Source: Cytidiella melzeri (taxonomy: Eukaryota; Basidiomycota; Agaricomycetes; Polyporales; Irpicaceae). From it: a stretch of 29,414 nt of DNA. Location of the stretch: assembly GCA_022592445.1 (NCBI GenBank), contig JABYQR010000473.1:1-29414 (forward strand), in the 5' to 3' direction. Position numbers and translations under genes: made by a program. Numbering within the stretch: the first letter of the stretch is position 1; every line of letters begins with the position of its first letter. The notes beneath the pieces are model-generated. The model saw only the letters and a program-made list of their open reading frames with translations. It did no database searches and was not told the origin of the DNA. Positions 27,898 through 29,414 of the stretch are shown here, in pieces.

Positions 27898-29414
27898 AAG
27901 ATTTGACATTTCGTGACGGAGCTCTTTGTTGTTAGGGATGTAAAGTTTTCCCTTGTAATAGATGAGCCCGTCACTCTCTTCCCATTCGAGTAAACCGCCG
28001 ACAAGTTTGCGAGGACCCTTTTTGCGGAGGGTAGCGAGAGCTTGTGCGACTTCTGCTTCTTGCTCCGTGCCTTCTCGGATCTTTGATTCGAGTGGAGAAG
28101 CAGTGGCGAGCGCACTGGTAGCGAGGATCCGGAAGTGTTCCGGTTTCAGTACCACCTGATCCTTGTTGTCTTCTTCGTCCGTGACAGCGTGAGAGTGAAG
28201 ACGAGAGAGAGGATCAGCATGTATCATGGTACTACCGGGCTTGTGTACCAACACGAAGTCGAAGTCAGCCAAAAGTAATGACCAACGTGCTTGACGTCGA
28301 GTGAGGTGTTGCGCAGTCTTCCAGTACTGCAGGTTTGCGTGATCTGTCCAGATCTCAAACGGTTCCTTGAGCCCCTCAAGGTAGTGGCGCCAATCTTTGA
28401 GAGCCTCGGTGATGGCTAACATCTCCCGATCAAAGATTTCGTAGTTACGCTCAGCTTCAGTCATAGATGCGGACCGGTAGGCGATAGGGTGATAGAATCC
28501 ATCTTCCTTTGATTTCTGGGAGATGATTCCACCGGTCGCATAGCCCGAGGCATCGACTTCTAGACGTGTAGGGAGTTCAGGGTCCCAGACTGCCAAGATA
28601 GGCTTAGTGGTAAAGGCCTTCTTTAGCATCGTGAAGGCAGTCTGCTGTGCTGGACCCCAGACGAACGGTACGTCCTTCTTAGTCAGGTCGTGTAGAGGCC
28701 GTGCGTGCTTTGAGAAGTCTTGAATGAAGCGGCGGTAGAAGTTGGCAAACCCGATGAATCCTCTGACTTCTTTGAGGTTCTTGGGTGTGGGCCACGTAGA
28801 AACTGCTTGGACTTTGACAGGATCCATAGCTACTTCGCCGGCGCGAATGATCAACCCGAGGTATTCGATCTCAGATTTCTCAAACTCGCACTTTTCCGGC
28901 CGGAGGTAGAGATCGTGCTGTTGAAGTCGCTCGAGGACTTCATGTACAACCTTGCGATGCTCTGTCAGGTTGTTGCTCCAGATCAAGATGTCATCTAGAT
29001 AGACAGCCACCTTGCCTTCGGCAACGAGGTCGGCGAAGATGTTGTCCATCAGAGCTTGGAAGGTAGCGGGTGAGTTCGTGAGACCGAAGAACATGACTTT
29101 AGGTTCGAAGAGTCCTCGGTTGGTAACGAAAGCCGCTTTGTATTCATCTCCTTCTTTGATGCGGACATTATGATATCCCCAACGAACATCGAACTTGGTG
29201 AAAATCTTTACACCCTTGAGCTTGTTGATAATGTCGGTAGCAAGCGGTAGTGGGTAACGATTCTTTACAGTGATGTCGTTGAGTTTGCGGTAGTCCTGAA
29301 TAAGTCGGAGTTTGTTGTCCTTCTTTTTGATGAAAAAGACTGGAGAAGCCATTGGAGACTTAGAAGGCGTGATGTAACCTTTCGCTAGGTTCTCCTGAAT
29401 GAACTTGTCAAGCT
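27850..29414 (-). CDS. Ty3/gypsy Pol, reverse transcriptase and RNase H part (5' end off the window)
   Basis: Minus-strand frame open from the right edge (29414; LDKFIQENLAKGYITPSKSP precedes the internal Met at 29352) to a TAG at 27850, so gag, protease and the RT start lie outside. RT motifs: KLRLIQDYRKLN, FTKFDVRWGYHNVRI, FFGLTNSPATFQ, catalytic AVYLDDIL (YLDD at 29001-28990), GLIIRAGEVAMDPVKV, then the thumb region and an RNase H domain (LEVDASGYATGGI, RNYEIFDREMLAI, IWTDHANLQYW, ADPLSR). The frame loses register just after ELRHEMSNL; the remaining codons before the stop are out of frame. Catalytic residues of RT and RNase H appear intact, so the frameshift is the only obvious lesion in view. 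Confidence 0.92.
   Translation of the reverse strand, partial: LDKFIQENLAKGYITPSKSPMASPVFFIKKKDNKLRLIQDYRKLNDITVKNRYPLPLATDIINKLKGVKIFTKFDVRWGYHNVRIKEGDEYKAAFVTNRGLFEPKVMFFGLTNSPATFQALMDNIFADLVAEGKVAVYLDDILIWSNNLTEHRKVVHEVLERLQQHDLYLRPEKCEFEKSEIEYLGLIIRAGEVAMDPVKVQAVSTWPTPKNLKEVRGFIGFANFYRRFIQDFSKHARPLHDLTKKDVPFVWGPAQQTAFTMLKKAFTTKPILAVWDPELPTRLEVDASGYATGGIISQKSKEDGFYHPIAYRSASMTEAERNYEIFDREMLAITEALKDWRHYLEGLKEPFEIWTDHANLQYWKTAQHLTRRQARWSLLLADFDFVLVHKPGSTMIHADPLSRLHSHAVTDEEDNKDQVVLKPEHFRILATSALATASPLESKIREGTEQEAEVAQALATLRKKGPRKLVGGLLEWEESDGLIYYKGKLYIPNNKELRHEMSNLAMTHPRLVIRANTAP

Overview
The window looks like a piece of an Agaricomycete (mushroom-forming basidiomycete) genome. Host genes carry many short introns (about 45-82 nt, GT..AG), the gene set is fungal (TAF12, an Ohr/OsmC protein, a membrane-anchored glutaredoxin, a fungal-specific transcription-factor domain), and the transposable elements are a Tad1/I-like LINE and a Ty3/gypsy chromovirus. 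No tools were run. Exon boundaries come from reading frames, splice motifs and, for the two oxidases, from comparing the paralogs.

Layout. 1-1223 holds no convincing gene. 1224-2738 (+) is a five-exon FAD-dependent D-amino-acid-oxidase-family gene. 2912-8973 is a complete LINE with target-site duplications, a poly(A) tail and both ORFs open; one endonuclease catalytic Asp is replaced by His. About 2.3 kb without genes follows. 11297-12805 (+) is a second copy of the oxidase gene with the same first four exon lengths and intron phases. 13126-13955 (+) encodes a type II membrane glutaredoxin with a CPYS site. 14316-14834 has unresolved coding-like frames. 15054-16316 (-) is a kinase-like gene diverging from TAF12 (16602-17837, +); a degenerate tRNA-like sequence lies between them. 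18350-19164 (-) is an unrecognised single-span membrane protein, and 19493-20180 (-) an Ohr/OsmC peroxidase with a mitochondrial-type leader.

From 20581 the window is mainly repeats. A 3.77-kb segment (20581-24345) bounded by a 22/23-nt inverted repeat contains broken pieces of at least two unrelated genes (a Zn2Cys6-type transcription-factor middle domain and a separase-like N-terminal region), as a gene-capturing non-autonomous DNA transposon would. Next comes the 3' end of a Ty3/gypsy chromovirus on the minus strand: a probable 3' LTR (24640-26321), a polypurine tract, integrase plus chromodomain, and RT/RNase H running off the right edge, with one frameshift in pol.

The most unusual signal is inside the LTR. 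Three diverged units each have a TATATATA box followed 53-57 nt later by a good 5' splice site, all on the retrotransposon strand. In two of them the intron ends in an exact 20-21 nt copy of the exon sequence just before its donor site.
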